Origin: an uncultured Clostridia bacterium
GTDB lineage: Bacteria > Bacillota > Clostridia > Christensenellales > UBA1242
Length of the DNA: 64,000 nt
NCBI GenBank assembly: GCA_934772445.1
Contig: CAKVMJ010000002.1
Coordinates: 10,407-74,406, forward strand
Direction: 5' to 3'
Shown here: piece after piece, positions 44,772 through 53,449 of the stretch
Layout of the letters: each line of letters begins with the position of its first letter
Numbering within the stretch: position 1 is the stretch's first letter
Made by a program: the position numbers and the translations under genes
Notes under the pieces: model-generated
The model's input: the letters and a program-made list of their open reading frames with translations, nothing else
What the model was told of the DNA's origin: nothing
The model's database searches: none

Positions 44772-45884
44772 ATGAAAGATAAGAATGTTGTTATTTTAGA
44801 TATACAATCATCTAAGATTTGTGTTTTAGTGGGTTCTGAAGGCGTTAATCAAAATTTAAGAATAGTTAGTAGAAGTGTTTTAGATTATGCTGGTTTTATG
44901 CAAGGGAAATTCTTGTTAGAGGAAAAACTTGAAGATGAAATATCAGATATATTAAATTTAGCGCAGATAAATTATGATAGAAAAATTGAAAAAGTTTATG
45001 TTGGCGTACCAGCAGAGTTTTGTTTTAATGGCTTGAATGAGGCGGAATTACAATTTAAAATGCCTATGAAAATAAAGCAAAAACAATTGGATATGATGTT
45101 TGAAAGAACAAATCCTTTAAATATCACTGGCAAAACATTGATAAATCGTTCGCCAATTCAATATTTAGTTGATGAGAGAGAAATTGAAAACCCAGTTGGA
45201 AGTATAGCAAGTAGAGTATGGTGTAGAATAAGTGAAGTGTTTGCATCAAATTATTTTTTAGATATTATCGGGGGTGCATTAGAAAAATGTAAGATTAGAT
45301 CCGTGGAATTTGTAAGTGCGGAGCTAGCTGAAGGCTTATATTTAATTGAGGAAAATATAAGAAAAGATGGTGCTATAATTGTTGATTGCGGATATATTAC
45401 CACGGCATTGTTATCGGTAAAAAATGAGGGTTTGCTGGATTTAAGGTGCTTTTCGATGGGTGGCGGATATATCACAAGTGATTTAGCGGAGATTTTAGAG
45501 CTTAGTTATGATGAAGCTGAAACGCTAAAAAGAAAACTTGTTTTAACAATTAAGCCAACAGAACTAGATTTTTACCAGTTGCCAATGGATAAAACTATAG
45601 ATGTAAAAACCGCAAATGATATTGCACTTGCCCGAATAGATGCGATAATTGATGGGATAAAGAAGTGTTTAGGTAAGTTTAGAATGGAAACAGATACTAT
45701 TTATCTAACAGGCGGTGGTATCGCAAAAATCAAAGGAATTAAATATTATTTAAGTAATAGATTGAATAAAAAAATAAAAATTGAGTTTCCAAAACAGTGT
45801 AATTTAGATGGTTTTGAAGATTCAAGTTCGATGGCAATTTTGAAGATGGCTGTCGTTTTAGAAAAAAAATATCAAAATTCTTAG
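44772..45884 (+). CDS. ftsA: FtsA-like actin-fold cell-division protein
   Basis: The 370-residue protein begins with DIQSSKICVLVGSEG, the phosphate-1 loop of actin-fold FtsA. It has VYVGVPAEFC, the IVDCGYITTALLSV phosphate-2 loop and YLTGGGIAKIKGI. It lies immediately upstream of ftsZ, as expected. It is somewhat shorter and more divergent than typical FtsA (about 400-440), and the C-terminal membrane-targeting helix is not obvious (it ends in VVLEKKYQNS). It should link FtsZ to the membrane. GGAGGC site. Confidence 0.85.
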   Translation: MKDKNVVILDIQSSKICVLVGSEGVNQNLRIVSRSVLDYAGFMQGKFLLEEKLEDEISDILNLAQINYDRKIEKVYVGVPAEFCFNGLNEAELQFKMPMKIKQKQLDMMFERTNPLNITGKTLINRSPIQYLVDEREIENPVGSIASRVWCRISEVFASNYFLDIIGGALEKCKIRSVEFVSAELAEGLYLIEENIRKDGAIIVDCGYITTALLSVKNEGLLDLRCFSMGGGYITSDLAEILELSYDEAETLKRKLVLTIKPTELDFYQLPMDKTIDVKTANDIALARIDAIIDGIKKCLGKFRMETDTIYLTGGGIAKIKGIKYYLSNRLNKKIKIEFPKQCNLDGFEDSSSMAILKMAVVLEKKYQNS

Positions 45885-45892
45885 CAAATAAT

Positions 45893-45921
45893 TTGACTTT
45901 TGTTAAATGTTTCAATACTAT
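45893..45921 (+). promoter_or_regulatory. Promoter of ftsZ
   Basis: TTGACT (45893-45898), 17 bp, TACTAT (45916-45921), about 38 bp before the ftsZ ATG. Confidence 0.55.
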
Positions 45922-45959
45922 ATATATAGATAATTCCGTTATTTTTAGGAGAATGTGTT

Positions 45960-47111
45960 ATGGAAAATGAATATTATGGAAATCAAGAAGAAGTATTTCG
46001 CCCAGTTTGTAATATCAAAGTTGTAGGTATTGGCGGTGGCGGAAACAATGCAGTTAATAGAATGGTGAACGCAGGAATTAAAAGTGCGGAGTTTGTTGCT
46101 GTAAACACAGATAAGCAAGCGCTTTTAATGAGTAAGGCTAAGCATAGAATACAAATCGGTGAAAAGCTTACTGGCGGTAAGGGTGCAGGTTCTGAGCCGG
46201 AAATCGGAATGAAGGCTGCTGAAGAAAGCAAAGATATATTGGTTTCAATGCTTGAAGGTACTGATCTTGTGTTTATAACTGCTGGTATGGGTGGCGGTAC
46301 TGGTACTGGTGCTGCTCCAGTTATTGCAAAACTTGCAAAAGATATGGGAATTTTAACTATTGCAGTTGTAACAAAACCTTTCGGCTTTGAAGGTAGAAAG
46401 AGAATGGAAAATGCTGAGAGAGGTTTGAAACTTTTAAAAGATGCGGTTGATACTCTCGTTGTAGTTCAAAACGAAAAGTTGTTGAAAATTGTTCCAAAGG
46501 GTACTCCAATTGTTGAAGCTTTCAGAACAGCTGATGATGTGTTAAGACAAGGTATTCAAGGTATTTCAGATTTGATTGTTACTCCAAGCTTGATAAACCT
46601 AGATTTTGCCGATGTTAAAACCACTATGAAAAATAAAGGCTATGCTCATATGGGATTAGGTAGAGGTAGAGGCGATAATAGAACAATCGAGGCTGTTAGA
46701 CAAGCCGTTTCAAGTCCGCTTTTGGAAACAACTATTGAGGGTGCAACTGGTATCATCTTGAATATTAAGGGTGGTATGGATTTAACATTAGATGAAGTTT
46801 ATGAAGCTGCAGATTTAGTTAAAGAAGTTGTTGACCCAACTTGTAATATCATCTTTGGTAGTGGAATTGATGAAAATATGAGTGACGAAGTTGAAATTAC
46901 AGTTATTGCAACTGGATTTAATAACGCTTACTCTGATGAAGATAGACCTCAACCAAAAGAATTGATAAACCAAGAAGAAGAGGAGGAGGAAGCTCCTGAG
47001 GAAGAAACTGAGGAGAACACTCAAGAAGAGGAAGAATCTAGTATTGAAACATTAGATGATTCAGATATTCCTCCATTTATTAGAAATAGATTAAAAAATA
47101 AAAGAAGATAA
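45960..47111 (+). CDS. ftsZ: Cell-division GTPase FtsZ
   Basis: The 383-residue protein has the complete GTPase domain with [13 protein letters not shown] near the N-terminus and the tubulin signature GGGTGTG (residues 111-117). A Glu-rich linker (about 335-365) follows. The conserved C-terminal peptide reads [11 protein letters not shown] and docks FtsA and other partners. It polymerises into the Z ring. AGGAGAA precedes the ATG. A terminator follows. Confidence 0.97.
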   Translation: MENEYYGNQEEVFRPVCNIKVVGIGGGGNNAVNRMVNAGIKSAEFVAVNTDKQALLMSKAKHRIQIGEKLTGGKGAGSEPEIGMKAAEESKDILVSMLEGTDLVFITAGMGGGTGTGAAPVIAKLAKDMGILTIAVVTKPFGFEGRKRMENAERGLKLLKDAVDTLVVVQNEKLLKIVPKGTPIVEAFRTADDVLRQGIQGISDLIVTPSLINLDFADVKTTMKNKGYAHMGLGRGRGDNRTIEAVRQAVSSPLLETTIEGATGIILNIKGGMDLTLDEVYEAADLVKEVVDPTCNIIFGSGIDENMSDEVEITVIATGFNNAYSDEDRPQPKELINQEEEEEEAPEEETEENTQEEEESSIETLDDSDIPPFIRNRLKNKRR

Positions 47112-47136
47112 ATCTAAATTTGAATAGATAAAATTA

Positions 47137-47168
47137 GAGCAAAACAGACAAAGTTTTGCTTTTTTCTT
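47137..47168 (+). terminator. Terminator after ftsZ
   Basis: AGCAAAAC (47139-47146) pairs with GTTTTGCT (47154-47161), followed by T run. Confidence 0.8.
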
Positions 47169-47221
47169 TTAACTTAATTAGGTTTAAATATTATAAAATC
47201 AAAATGTGAAAAAGGGAAAAT

Positions 47222-48037
47222 ATGGAAATTATAATAGAACAAGTGTTATTTGATAATTTTTTTATAGACCTTATCGTTTTGCTTTTAACAAATAAAATTT
47301 TAAAACTAAATGCAAAAAAATTAAATATATTTTTAGGTTCGGTTATTGGAACAATTGGTGCGGTAATTCTTCCATTGCTATATTTTAATAACATTCTAAT
47401 GTGGTTGTTTAAAATAAGTATTGGATTTTGTATGGTTGTAGTTCTTAAAAAGTTTCAATCATTCAGAGAAATTGTGGTTGCATTTTTAACTATCCTAACT
47501 TTAACATTTGTATTTGGTGGACTTTGCTTTGCGGTGTTGATAGCTATAAATAAGCGGACAGATATAAATTCTTTAGTGATAGGAAAATATAGCGTGCCAG
47601 TGGGAGTATGTATTTTAGTAGTGCTTATTTATTGGTGGCTGTTTGAAAAACTGTTGAATTATATCAAAAGCAAAAATATATTATCTAAATTCACTTATGA
47701 TATTCAAATCCAAGTTAAAGAACAAGTCTTTAGTTTTAAGGCCTATCTTGATAGTGGTAATAGACTAACAGATGAAGATGGTAAAGATGTTTCGTTAATT
47801 TCACTAAGTTGCTTTAATAAAATTAATAAAACTTTTAAAAACTTTAATAACATACATTTTATAAAAACCAGGTCTGCCGTTGGAGAAAATGCTGTTATGG
47901 TTTTTGAAGTGGATAAACTAATTATCAAAAAAGAAAACGAAAAGATTTTCAATAAAAATGCTCTTATTGGAGTATCGGAAAATGAGTTTAAAAACTTTGA
48001 TTGTTTGCTTAATTGCAACACTCTAAAATATATTTAG
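47222..48037 (+). CDS. spoIIGA: Sigma-E processing peptidase SpoIIGA
   Basis: The 271-residue protein has five N-terminal membrane helices and a C-terminal retropepsin-like domain with the catalytic motif AYLDSGNRLTD (Asp 177). Further on, IGVSENEFKNFDCLLN is typical of the family. It cleaves pro-SigE after the engulfment signal from the forespore. Directly upstream of sigE, as in all spore formers with this pair. Confidence 0.92.
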   Translation: MEIIIEQVLFDNFFIDLIVLLLTNKILKLNAKKLNIFLGSVIGTIGAVILPLLYFNNILMWLFKISIGFCMVVVLKKFQSFREIVVAFLTILTLTFVFGGLCFAVLIAINKRTDINSLVIGKYSVPVGVCILVVLIYWWLFEKLLNYIKSKNILSKFTYDIQIQVKEQVFSFKAYLDSGNRLTDEDGKDVSLISLSCFNKINKTFKNFNNIHFIKTRSAVGENAVMVFEVDKLIIKKENEKIFNKNALIGVSENEFKNFDCLLNCNTLKYI

Positions 48038-48048
48038 CGGAGGGATAT

Positions 48049-48765
48049 ATGTTTAAAAAGTTGTTAAATCTATTCAAAAAAGTATTTAATTTCCAATTCA
48101 CGGAAAAAGAAAGTGAGGTTAATTATTTATCTTTAGGAGAGGCACTTCCTAAGGCACTAAAACCAAATGAAGAAAAAGAACTTGTATCTAAGGTTATGGA
48201 AAATAAAGATGAAGTTGCAAAACAAAAACTTATAGAACATAATTTAAGATTGGTAATCTATATTGCAAAAAAGTTTGAAAATACAGATGCGGATATGGAA
48301 GATTTAATTAGTATTGGAAGTATCGGACTTATAAAAGCTATAAATTCTTTTAAGGGTGAAAAAAATATAAAGATTGCCACTTACGCATCTCGATGTATTG
48401 AAAATGAAATATTGATGTATTTAAGAAAGATAAGTAAGTTAAAAAAAGAGGTTAGTTTGAATGAACCTATTAATTGCGATAGCGAAGGTAATGAATTATT
48501 GATCACAGATTTAGTTTCAAACGAAGATGTTGCACCTCAAAGCGAATTTGAAAGACAAACCGAAGTGCAAATACTCTGGTCTGTTTTAAATAAATTAAAT
48601 TCTAGGGAACGCCTTATTATGGTGATGCGTTTTGGTCTTGATGGAGATAATGAGAAAACTCAAAAAGAAGTTGCAGATGATTTAGGTATTAGCCAAAGTT
48701 ATATATCAAGGCTTGAAAAGAAAATTTTAAGCAGAATTAAAAAAGAAATTTTAAAACTTGCATAG
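48049..48765 (+). CDS. sigE: Sporulation sigma factor SigE (pro-form)
   Basis: ATG 48049 follows the GGAGGG site; an upstream in-frame ATG has none. The 238-residue protein has a basic pro-sequence (FKKLLNLFKKVFNFQFTEKE), which is cleaved by SpoIIGA. Region 2 (HNLRLVIYIAKKFENTD, DLISIGSIGLIKAINSF) and region 4 (TQKEVADDLGISQSYISRLE) follow. It directs mother-cell transcription after asymmetric division. Confidence 0.95.
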   Translation: MFKKLLNLFKKVFNFQFTEKESEVNYLSLGEALPKALKPNEEKELVSKVMENKDEVAKQKLIEHNLRLVIYIAKKFENTDADMEDLISIGSIGLIKAINSFKGEKNIKIATYASRCIENEILMYLRKISKLKKEVSLNEPINCDSEGNELLITDLVSNEDVAPQSEFERQTEVQILWSVLNKLNSRERLIMVMRFGLDGDNEKTQKEVADDLGISQSYISRLEKKILSRIKKEILKLA

Positions 48766-48882
48766 TATAATAATTGACATAAAATCTATATTATATGACA
48801 AAAATATACTCAATATAGACAATTTAATACAACATAAAAAAATAAAGAATCTACATACTAAAATAAAGGAGTAGATTTTTTT

Positions 48883-49653
48883 ATGGCTAATAAAGTTGAA
48901 ATAACAGGTATAAACACAAATAATCTTCCAAAGGTATCTGCAAGTGTTCAAGCAGAACTTATGGAAAAAATAAAACTTGGGGATATGAAAGCCAGAGATG
49001 AATTTGCAGTTGCTAATCTAAGATTGGTTTTAAGTGTGGTTCAAAGATTTCAAAATAGAACAAATAATTTTGATGATATTTTCCAAGTGGGTTGTGTTGG
49101 ACTTATGAAAGCCATAGATAATTTTGATGTTAGTTTAGGCGTTAGATTTTCAACCTATGCAGTGCCGATGATAATTGGTGAGATTAAAAGATATTTAAGG
49201 GATAATAATTCTATTAGAGTTTCAAGAAGTTTAAGAGACACGGCATATAAAGCATTAAAGGCGAAAGAAGAATTGATAAGAATTAATAGTAAAGAACCAA
49301 CAGTTACAGATATTGCAAAATATTTAGATATGAAAGAATCCGAGATTAGTGTTGCCTTGGAAGCAATTAGTGAGCCTATTAGTTTGTGTGACCCCGTATA
49401 TAATGATGGAGATGACACAATATATTTAATGGACCAATTAAGTGATTCTGAAGATAGGGAAGAGAGTTGGTTAGAAAAATTAAATTTAAAAGATGCTTTA
49501 AGAAAATTATCTCCAAGGGAAAAGCAAATAGTGATGTTAAGATATTATGTTGGAAAAACTCAAATGGAAGTTTCAGATGAAATTGGAATTAGTCAAGCAC
49601 AAGTAAGTAGGCTTGAAAAAAATGCAATTAATAGCATTAGAAAAAATTTTTAA
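48883..49653 (+). CDS. sigG: Forespore sigma factor SigG
   Basis: The 256-residue protein has the SigG/SigF-type N-terminus (EITGINTNNLPKVSASVQAELM). Region 2 is FAVANLRLVLSVVQRFQNR then FQVGCVGLMKAIDNFD; region 3 is VSRSLRDTAYKAL; region 4 is REKQIVMLRYYVGKTQMEVS. It drives late forespore genes. The order spoIIGA-sigE-sigG is the classical block. AAAGGAG site. Confidence 0.95.
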   Translation: MANKVEITGINTNNLPKVSASVQAELMEKIKLGDMKARDEFAVANLRLVLSVVQRFQNRTNNFDDIFQVGCVGLMKAIDNFDVSLGVRFSTYAVPMIIGEIKRYLRDNNSIRVSRSLRDTAYKALKAKEELIRINSKEPTVTDIAKYLDMKESEISVALEAISEPISLCDPVYNDGDDTIYLMDQLSDSEDREESWLEKLNLKDALRKLSPREKQIVMLRYYVGKTQMEVSDEIGISQAQVSRLEKNAINSIRKNF

Positions 49654-49742
49654 TTTTATGAATAATTTGTCGAATTTTGCGAAAAATAAAAGTACAAGGA
49701 ATTGAATTAGTGTTTATCGTTTCATAGTTTTATGTGTAAACC

Positions 49743-49774
49743 ATTCACAAAAAATAGTTTTGTTCCTTGTGAAT
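49743..49774 (+). promoter_or_regulatory. Hairpin before the Cys-rich small gene
   Basis: ATTCACAA (49743-49750) pairs with TTGTGAAT (49767-49774), just before the TGGAGGTGA ribosome site. It might affect translation or mRNA stability. Confidence 0.4.
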
Positions 49775-49790
49775 ATATGGAGGTGAAATT

Positions 49791-49964
49791 ATGGCTAGAG
49801 CAAACTCTTCTAGATCTAACCAGACCACAACAAAATCTTGTGGTTCATCTAGTACAAAATCTTATGGCTCAACCAAAACAAAAGGTTGCAGTTCAAAACT
49901 AGAGGCTGGTAAAGAAGCTAAAAGAAAAAAATGCGGTTGTAAAACTTGTAAATGTTGCAATTAG
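49791..49964 (+). CDS. Small Ser/Thr/Lys- and Cys-rich protein, possible spore component
   Basis: This 57-codon gene is short but has a very strong TGGAGGTGAAATT site. The product is basic and repetitive in the first two thirds (TKSCGSSSTKSYGSTKTKG). It ends in a cysteine cluster, KKCGCKTCKCCN, with five Cys in eleven residues. No known family. Its place after sigG and its composition (small, basic, Cys-rich) resemble spore coat or crust proteins or metal-binding peptides. That link is inference. A good terminator follows. Confidence 0.7.
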   Translation: MARANSSRSNQTTTKSCGSSSTKSYGSTKTKGCSSKLEAGKEAKRKKCGCKTCKCCN

Positions 49965-49980
49965 TTAAACAATTTCATTT

Positions 49981-50012
49981 TAAAAAGCACCAAATCATTG
50001 GTGCTTTTTGTG
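49981..50012 (+). terminator. Terminator after the Cys-rich small gene
   Basis: AAAAAGCACCAA (49982-49993) pairs with TTGGTGCTTTTT (49998-50009). Confidence 0.85.
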
Positions 50013-50054
50013 TTTAAATAAATTTATTGTGTTTTTGAATATTTTAATGTTAGA

Positions 50055-50084
50055 AAATAAAAACACTAGAAATCTAGTGTTTAA
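50055..50084 (-). terminator. Terminator of the SHOCT gene
   Basis: AAACACTAGA (50061-50070) pairs with TCTAGTGTTT (50073-50082); on the minus strand it is followed by T-rich sequence. Confidence 0.75.
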
Positions 50085-50086
50085 AT

Positions 50087-50683
50087 TTAAAAATCAATTT
50101 TATTCATTAATTCGTTGTATTCCTCTAAAGTGATTTGACCTTTTGCATACATTTCTTTTAATTTCATAATTTTGGCTTCCATTTCATTTGCCGAATTAGA
50201 TTGTGCAGGTTGAGTATAGAAACCACTTTGAAGTGTAAGATTGTTTTTAGTGTTGTGAGCTAAAATACCTAGTAATCCAGAAATCCAATTTGAAAGAATT
50301 AGGCTAAGGATACCAATAAGAAGGTTTTTAGTTTGGCTAAATTCAATATCATCATAAATTTTTGCATATTTTAATTGTTTTATAGCAAAGAAAATAAATA
50401 ATCCAGCTAATGCAATTAAGATAACCCCTAGGATAATGTTAATTCCGCTTTGGAATGTTTCTATAACTTGTTGCCATTCTTCAAAAGACAAATCGTCTGG
50501 CGCACCAGTATAATATAAGTTGCGGTAATTTTCATAAGTTGTTTCTATTTTAAAGAACATTACTAAAATACCAATAAAGAAATAAGCGATAGCAGTTGCA
50601 ATATTTAAACCGCCAGCCCATTTCAACATAGCAGATCTTCTATTTTTAACTGGTTGCGAAGATGAGGTTGTCATTTCATCCAT
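50087..50683 (-). CDS. Membrane protein with C-terminal SHOCT motif
   Basis: The 198-residue protein has three membrane helices (about 25-47, 78-103 and 122-146). It ends in EMEAKIMKLKEMYAKGQITL followed by EEYNELMNK, the short two-helix SHOCT motif often found at the ends of Firmicutes membrane proteins. The role of SHOCT is thought to be oligomerisation. The specific function is unknown. AAAGGAG site. Promoter TTGAAT-16 bp-TAAAAT at 50732-50705. Confidence 0.75.
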   Translation of the reverse strand: MDEMTTSSSQPVKNRRSAMLKWAGGLNIATAIAYFFIGILVMFFKIETTYENYRNLYYTGAPDDLSFEEWQQVIETFQSGINIILGVILIALAGLFIFFAIKQLKYAKIYDDIEFSQTKNLLIGILSLILSNWISGLLGILAHNTKNNLTLQSGFYTQPAQSNSANEMEAKIMKLKEMYAKGQITLEEYNELMNKIDF

Positions 50684-50739
50684 AAAAATTTCTCCTTTCT
50701 TTTCATTTTAACATATTCTTTAATTTATTCAAAACTTAT

Positions 50740-51230
50740 TTGTTGCTATTTTTAATAAAATAAAACTAATATATTTTTATGTAAGTTTTTAAATAGTTAT
50801 GTATTAAAATGACATTAAGTTAGGTATGTAAAAACTTTAATTAAGTGCTTTATATTCTGTTGCTGTTAAAAATTATTAAATTTTCTTAAATCTAAAATGA
50901 TTAATATTTCTTATTTTAATATAAGGTTTCCATTGCATAACTTAATATTTGTTTAATCCTATTAGTTAAACAAAGTTTTTCTAAATTGAATTTAGTAATT
51001 TGAAAATTTGTCACATTTTCCTATTTATAATTAAATGTGGAAAACATAAGAATTTATTTATATATGATTTTACTTCTATATAACATTTATATATAATATA
51101 TATGGGAAAATGGTGGAAATTCTCTCTTAAAATATGGAAAATGGCTTAAAATAGCGGTAAAACCAGTAAAATCGTTGATTTTTATAAAAAAATATATAAA
51201 AATTTATCAAAATTTTAAAAAAGTTAGTAA
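50740..51230. other. Long AT-rich intergenic stretch without a gene
   Basis: No convincing open frame, tRNA, DnaA-box cluster or known riboswitch was found by eye. It contains a small hairpin GTTTAA...TTAAAC (about 50951-50971) and several GGAAAATGG-like purine tracts (about 51100-51150). No origin function is supported. Confidence 0.4.
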
Positions 51231-51236
51231 AATTGC

Positions 51237-51265
51237 TTGCAATTTATCTTAAGATTTGCTATATT
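51237..51265 (+). promoter_or_regulatory. Promoter of the tRNA cluster
   Basis: TTGCAA (51237-51242), 17 bp, TATATT (51260-51265), about 54 bp before tRNA-Val. Confidence 0.6.
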
Positions 51266-51318
51266 ATTAAAGCAATCGTTTGAAAGAGGTTGCAAGCAGG
51301 TTTAATTCCTATTAATTT

Positions 51319-51394
51319 GGGAGCTTAGCTCAGTTGGGAGAGCATCTGCCTTACAAGCAGGAGGTCGTAGGTTCGAGCCCTACAGTTCCCACCA
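51319..51394 (+). tRNA. tRNA-Val (anticodon TAC)
   Basis: The acceptor GGGAGCT pairs with AGTTCCC (one G-T), D-arm TAGCTCAGTTGGGAGAGC, anticodon loop CTTACAA in stem CTGCC/AAGCAG, T-arm GTAGGTTCGAGCCCTAC, and encoded CCA. 76 nt, complete. Confidence 0.97.
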
Positions 51395-51403
51395 AATCTT
51401 AAG

Positions 51404-51427
51404 TGCCTGTTCTAATTTGAACAGGCA
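51404..51427 (+). other. Hairpin between tRNA-Val and tRNA-Gly
   Basis: TGCCTGTTC pairs with GAACAGGCA around a six-base loop. There is no T tract, so it is more likely a processing or stability hairpin of the tRNA precursor than a terminator. Confidence 0.5.
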
Positions 51428-51488
51428 TAAATTGATTTAAGAAACAAATTAAGAATTAAATCATATAAGATTATAGATAAAATTATAT

Positions 51489-51563
51489 GCGGGAGTGGCT
51501 CAGTGGTAGAGCGTCGCCTTGCCAAGGCGAATGTCGCGAGTTCGAATCTCGTCTTCCGCTCCA
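51489..51563 (+). tRNA. tRNA-Gly (anticodon GCC)
   Basis: Acceptor GCGGGAG pairs with CTTCCGC, anticodon loop TTGCCAA, T-arm CGAGTTCGAATCTCG, encoded CCA. 75 nt. Confidence 0.97.
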
Positions 51564-51639
51564 AAAGATTAAAGGAAGCATAATTTTATATTATGCTTTA
51601 AACTTTAAATAAAGTAAGAGAGAAACTAGGGAAGAATAT

Positions 51640-51714
51640 GGCACCATAGCCAAGCGGTAAGGCCAAGGTCTGCAAAACCTTTATGCCCCAGTTCGAATCT
51701 GGGTGGTGCCTCCA
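51640..51714 (+). tRNA. tRNA-Cys (anticodon GCA)
   Basis: Acceptor GGCACCA pairs with TGGTGCC, anticodon loop CTGCAAA, T-arm CCAGTTCGAATCTGG, encoded CCA. 75 nt. Confidence 0.97.
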
Positions 51715-51722
51715 AATCTTAT

Positions 51723-51809
51723 GCTGAAGTGGCGGAATAGGCAGACGCACAGGACTTAAAATCCTGCGGGGGCGACTTCGTACCGGTTCAAGTCCGGTCT
51801 TCAGCACCA
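51723..51809 (+). tRNA. tRNA-Leu (anticodon TAA)
   Basis: Acceptor GCTGAAG pairs with CTTCAGC, anticodon loop CTTAAAA, a long variable arm as in class II tRNAs, T-arm CCGGTTCAAGTCCGG, encoded CCA. 87 nt. Confidence 0.97.
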
Positions 51810-51810
51810 G

Positions 51811-51840
51811 TTAAAAGTCCTTCAAAAGGACTTTTTTTCT
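51811..51840 (+). terminator. Terminator of the tRNA cluster
   Basis: AAAAGTCCTT (51813-51822) pairs with AAGGACTTTT (51826-51835), followed by T run. Confidence 0.88.
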
Positions 51841-51968
51841 TGCTTAAAGATAAAGTATTTAAAGATGTAAATTTTTAAAGAGTTATATAGTTAATTTTCT
51901 CATAACTTTAATATTAGAATAGGGGGATATAAAAAATAGCATTAAAAAATTTAGTGCTATTTTTTCAT

Positions 51969-52418
51969 TTATTCTTTCTCTCCACCAATCAAATAATCTA
52001 TGCTAACATCAAAGTATTTAGCAATAGCAATTATTGATTGCATTGATGGTTTATTGTTATCGTTTTTCCACCTATAATAGTTAGCCTCGCTCATATTAAG
52101 GCTTTTCATAAGCTTTTCAATAGAGATATGGTTATCTTTCATTAATTTTTTAAGTGTTTCGATAAAAGATAAATTATTTTTATCGCCATTGTTGTAATCT
52201 TCGCTCAAACCCATTAAGTATTGTAAAGAACAATCAAAATAAGTTGCTATTTTAATGGAAACTGAAAGCTCCGGATAAAAATCTTTGTTAAAGTATCCAT
52301 TCAAAGTTTCAAATGATATACCTATATTTTTTGATAATTTCAATCTGCTTAAATCGTTTTCACTTAATAATTCTTGTAATCTTTCTTGAAATTCATTCAT
52401 TTTATTAAGTAGTTTCAT
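51969..52418 (-). CDS. XRE-family regulator with two HTH domains (third of array)
   Basis: The 149-residue protein has an N-terminal HTH (LSRLKLSKNIGISFETLNGYF, ending FDCSLQYLMGLSED) and a C-terminal HTH (ISIEKLMKSLNMSEANYYRW, ending YFDVSIDYLIGGEKE). No other domain is present. An alternative ATG lies six codons further in. The gene lies 3 bp after its neighbour. Target unknown. Confidence 0.78.
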   Translation of the reverse strand: MKLLNKMNEFQERLQELLSENDLSRLKLSKNIGISFETLNGYFNKDFYPELSVSIKIATYFDCSLQYLMGLSEDYNNGDKNNLSFIETLKKLMKDNHISIEKLMKSLNMSEANYYRWKNDNNKPSMQSIIAIAKYFDVSIDYLIGGEKE

Positions 52419-52421
52419 TTA

Positions 52422-52853
52422 TTATTTCTCTCTGCCGATTAAATAATCAATACTAACATCGAAATATGATGCAATTATAATTAGTGAGCTCATATTTGGA
52501 ATTGAACCTCTTTTCCAAGCGTAATGGCTAGAATAATTTAATCCCTTTTCTTTGCTAAGCCTATAATGAGTTATATTATATTTTCTTAATAAGTCATCGT
52601 ATCTGTTAGCAAATAATGAAATATCATAACTATCTTTAAATTTAGTGGTACTTGGTTCATCATCTATACCCATTAAATAATTTAATGAGCAATTTAATTC
52701 ATTTGCAAGAATAACAGCGTATTTAACATCGGGATAAGCACCATACAAATAATCATAGAGTACAGAGTCATCAATTCCTGTTTGCTTGCTAATTTTTTGT
52801 ATGTTAGTATTTCTCTCTAACATAATATCTTTAAACACTTCTTTAAATTCCAT
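52422..52853 (-). CDS. XRE-family regulator with two HTH domains (second of array)
   Basis: The 143-residue protein repeats the same design: NIQKISKQTGIDDSVLYDYL with NELNCSLNYLMGIDDE, then ITHYRLSKEKGLNYSSHYAW with YFDVSIDYLIGREK. It overlaps the preceding gene by 11 bp. Paralogue of its two neighbours. Confidence 0.78.
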   Translation of the reverse strand: MEFKEVFKDIMLERNTNIQKISKQTGIDDSVLYDYLYGAYPDVKYAVILANELNCSLNYLMGIDDEPSTTKFKDSYDISLFANRYDDLLRKYNITHYRLSKEKGLNYSSHYAWKRGSIPNMSSLIIIASYFDVSIDYLIGREK

Positions 52854-53307
52854 AACTTATCTCCATAACATCTGTTCTGCCAATAAGATATTCAATATTA
52901 GTATGGAGCTCTATGGATAATTTTATTAATATGCTTAATTTAGGGAATAAGTGTTTGTTTTGCCAATTATAAATACAATTCCTATTTATAGATGTGTGTT
53001 TTGAAACTCTATTAATATTGGTGTTATTTATTTTGAGTAAATTATTAAATCTCTTATAAAACAGTTCAGCGTTTTCATTTTTTAAAGCACCAAAATTATT
53101 TCTATTTTTATTAAGACCACATAAGTAATCAATTGAACAAGAAAAACTATTGCAAATAATAATTGCATTTTTTAATGATGGCTCATAAAAACCACTTGCA
53201 TACTTACTTAATTGAGAACTGCTAATTCCAGTAATTTTTGAAAATGATTGCAATGTTAATTTTTCATTTTCAAGTTCATTTTTAAATCTTTCAACAAAAT
53301 TAGACAT
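52843..53307 (-). CDS. XRE-family regulator with two HTH domains (first of array)
   Basis: The 154-residue protein has LTLQSFSKITGISSSQLSKY with SFSCSIDYLCGLNKN, then TNINRVSKHTSINRNCIYNW with LHTNIEYLIGRTD. It is first in the three-gene operon and lies next to a palindrome just before its ATG. Possibly autoregulated. Confidence 0.78.
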   Translation of the reverse strand: MSNFVERFKNELENEKLTLQSFSKITGISSSQLSKYASGFYEPSLKNAIIICNSFSCSIDYLCGLNKNRNNFGALKNENAELFYKRFNNLLKINNTNINRVSKHTSINRNCIYNWQNKHLFPKLSILIKLSIELHTNIEYLIGRTDVMEISYGI

Positions 53308-53309
53308 AA

Positions 53310-53328
53310 TTAGTGCCTTTTACACTAA
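53310..53328. promoter_or_regulatory. Palindrome, candidate operator of the XRE array
   Basis: TTAGTG-N7-CACTAA lies directly before the minus-strand start codon (53307) and within the shared region with the plus-strand genes. Confidence 0.45.
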
Positions 53329-53378
53329 ATATTCTATTTAAAAGTGTCTGTTTAGTATTTATTCCCGTGTTAAAAGAT

Positions 53379-53386
53379 GGTATAAT
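53379..53386 (+). promoter_or_regulatory. Divergent promoter, extended -10 element
   Basis: TGGTATAAT with TATAAT at 53381-53386 matches an extended -10; no clear -35. It would serve the small plus-strand genes at 53450 and 53637. Confidence 0.5.
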
Positions 53387-53449
53387 ACAATAGTTGCAAC
53401 ATAGAACGAACACTTTTTAAACGAGTGAAAAACAAAAGGAGAAGCATAA

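Noticed and set aside
50740..51230. Replication origin or DnaA-box cluster
   Set aside because: AT-rich, but no TTATCCACA-like cluster and no dnaA, dnaN or gidA gene nearby.
51598..51807. Minus-strand open frame of 69 codons across the tRNA genes
   Set aside because: It is the reverse complement of tRNA-Cys and tRNA-Leu; such false frames over tRNAs are common and have no ribosome site.
53403..53415. Second SOS box (GAACGAACAC)
   Set aside because: There is no inverted GTTC half at the four-base spacing; only a direct GAAC repeat.
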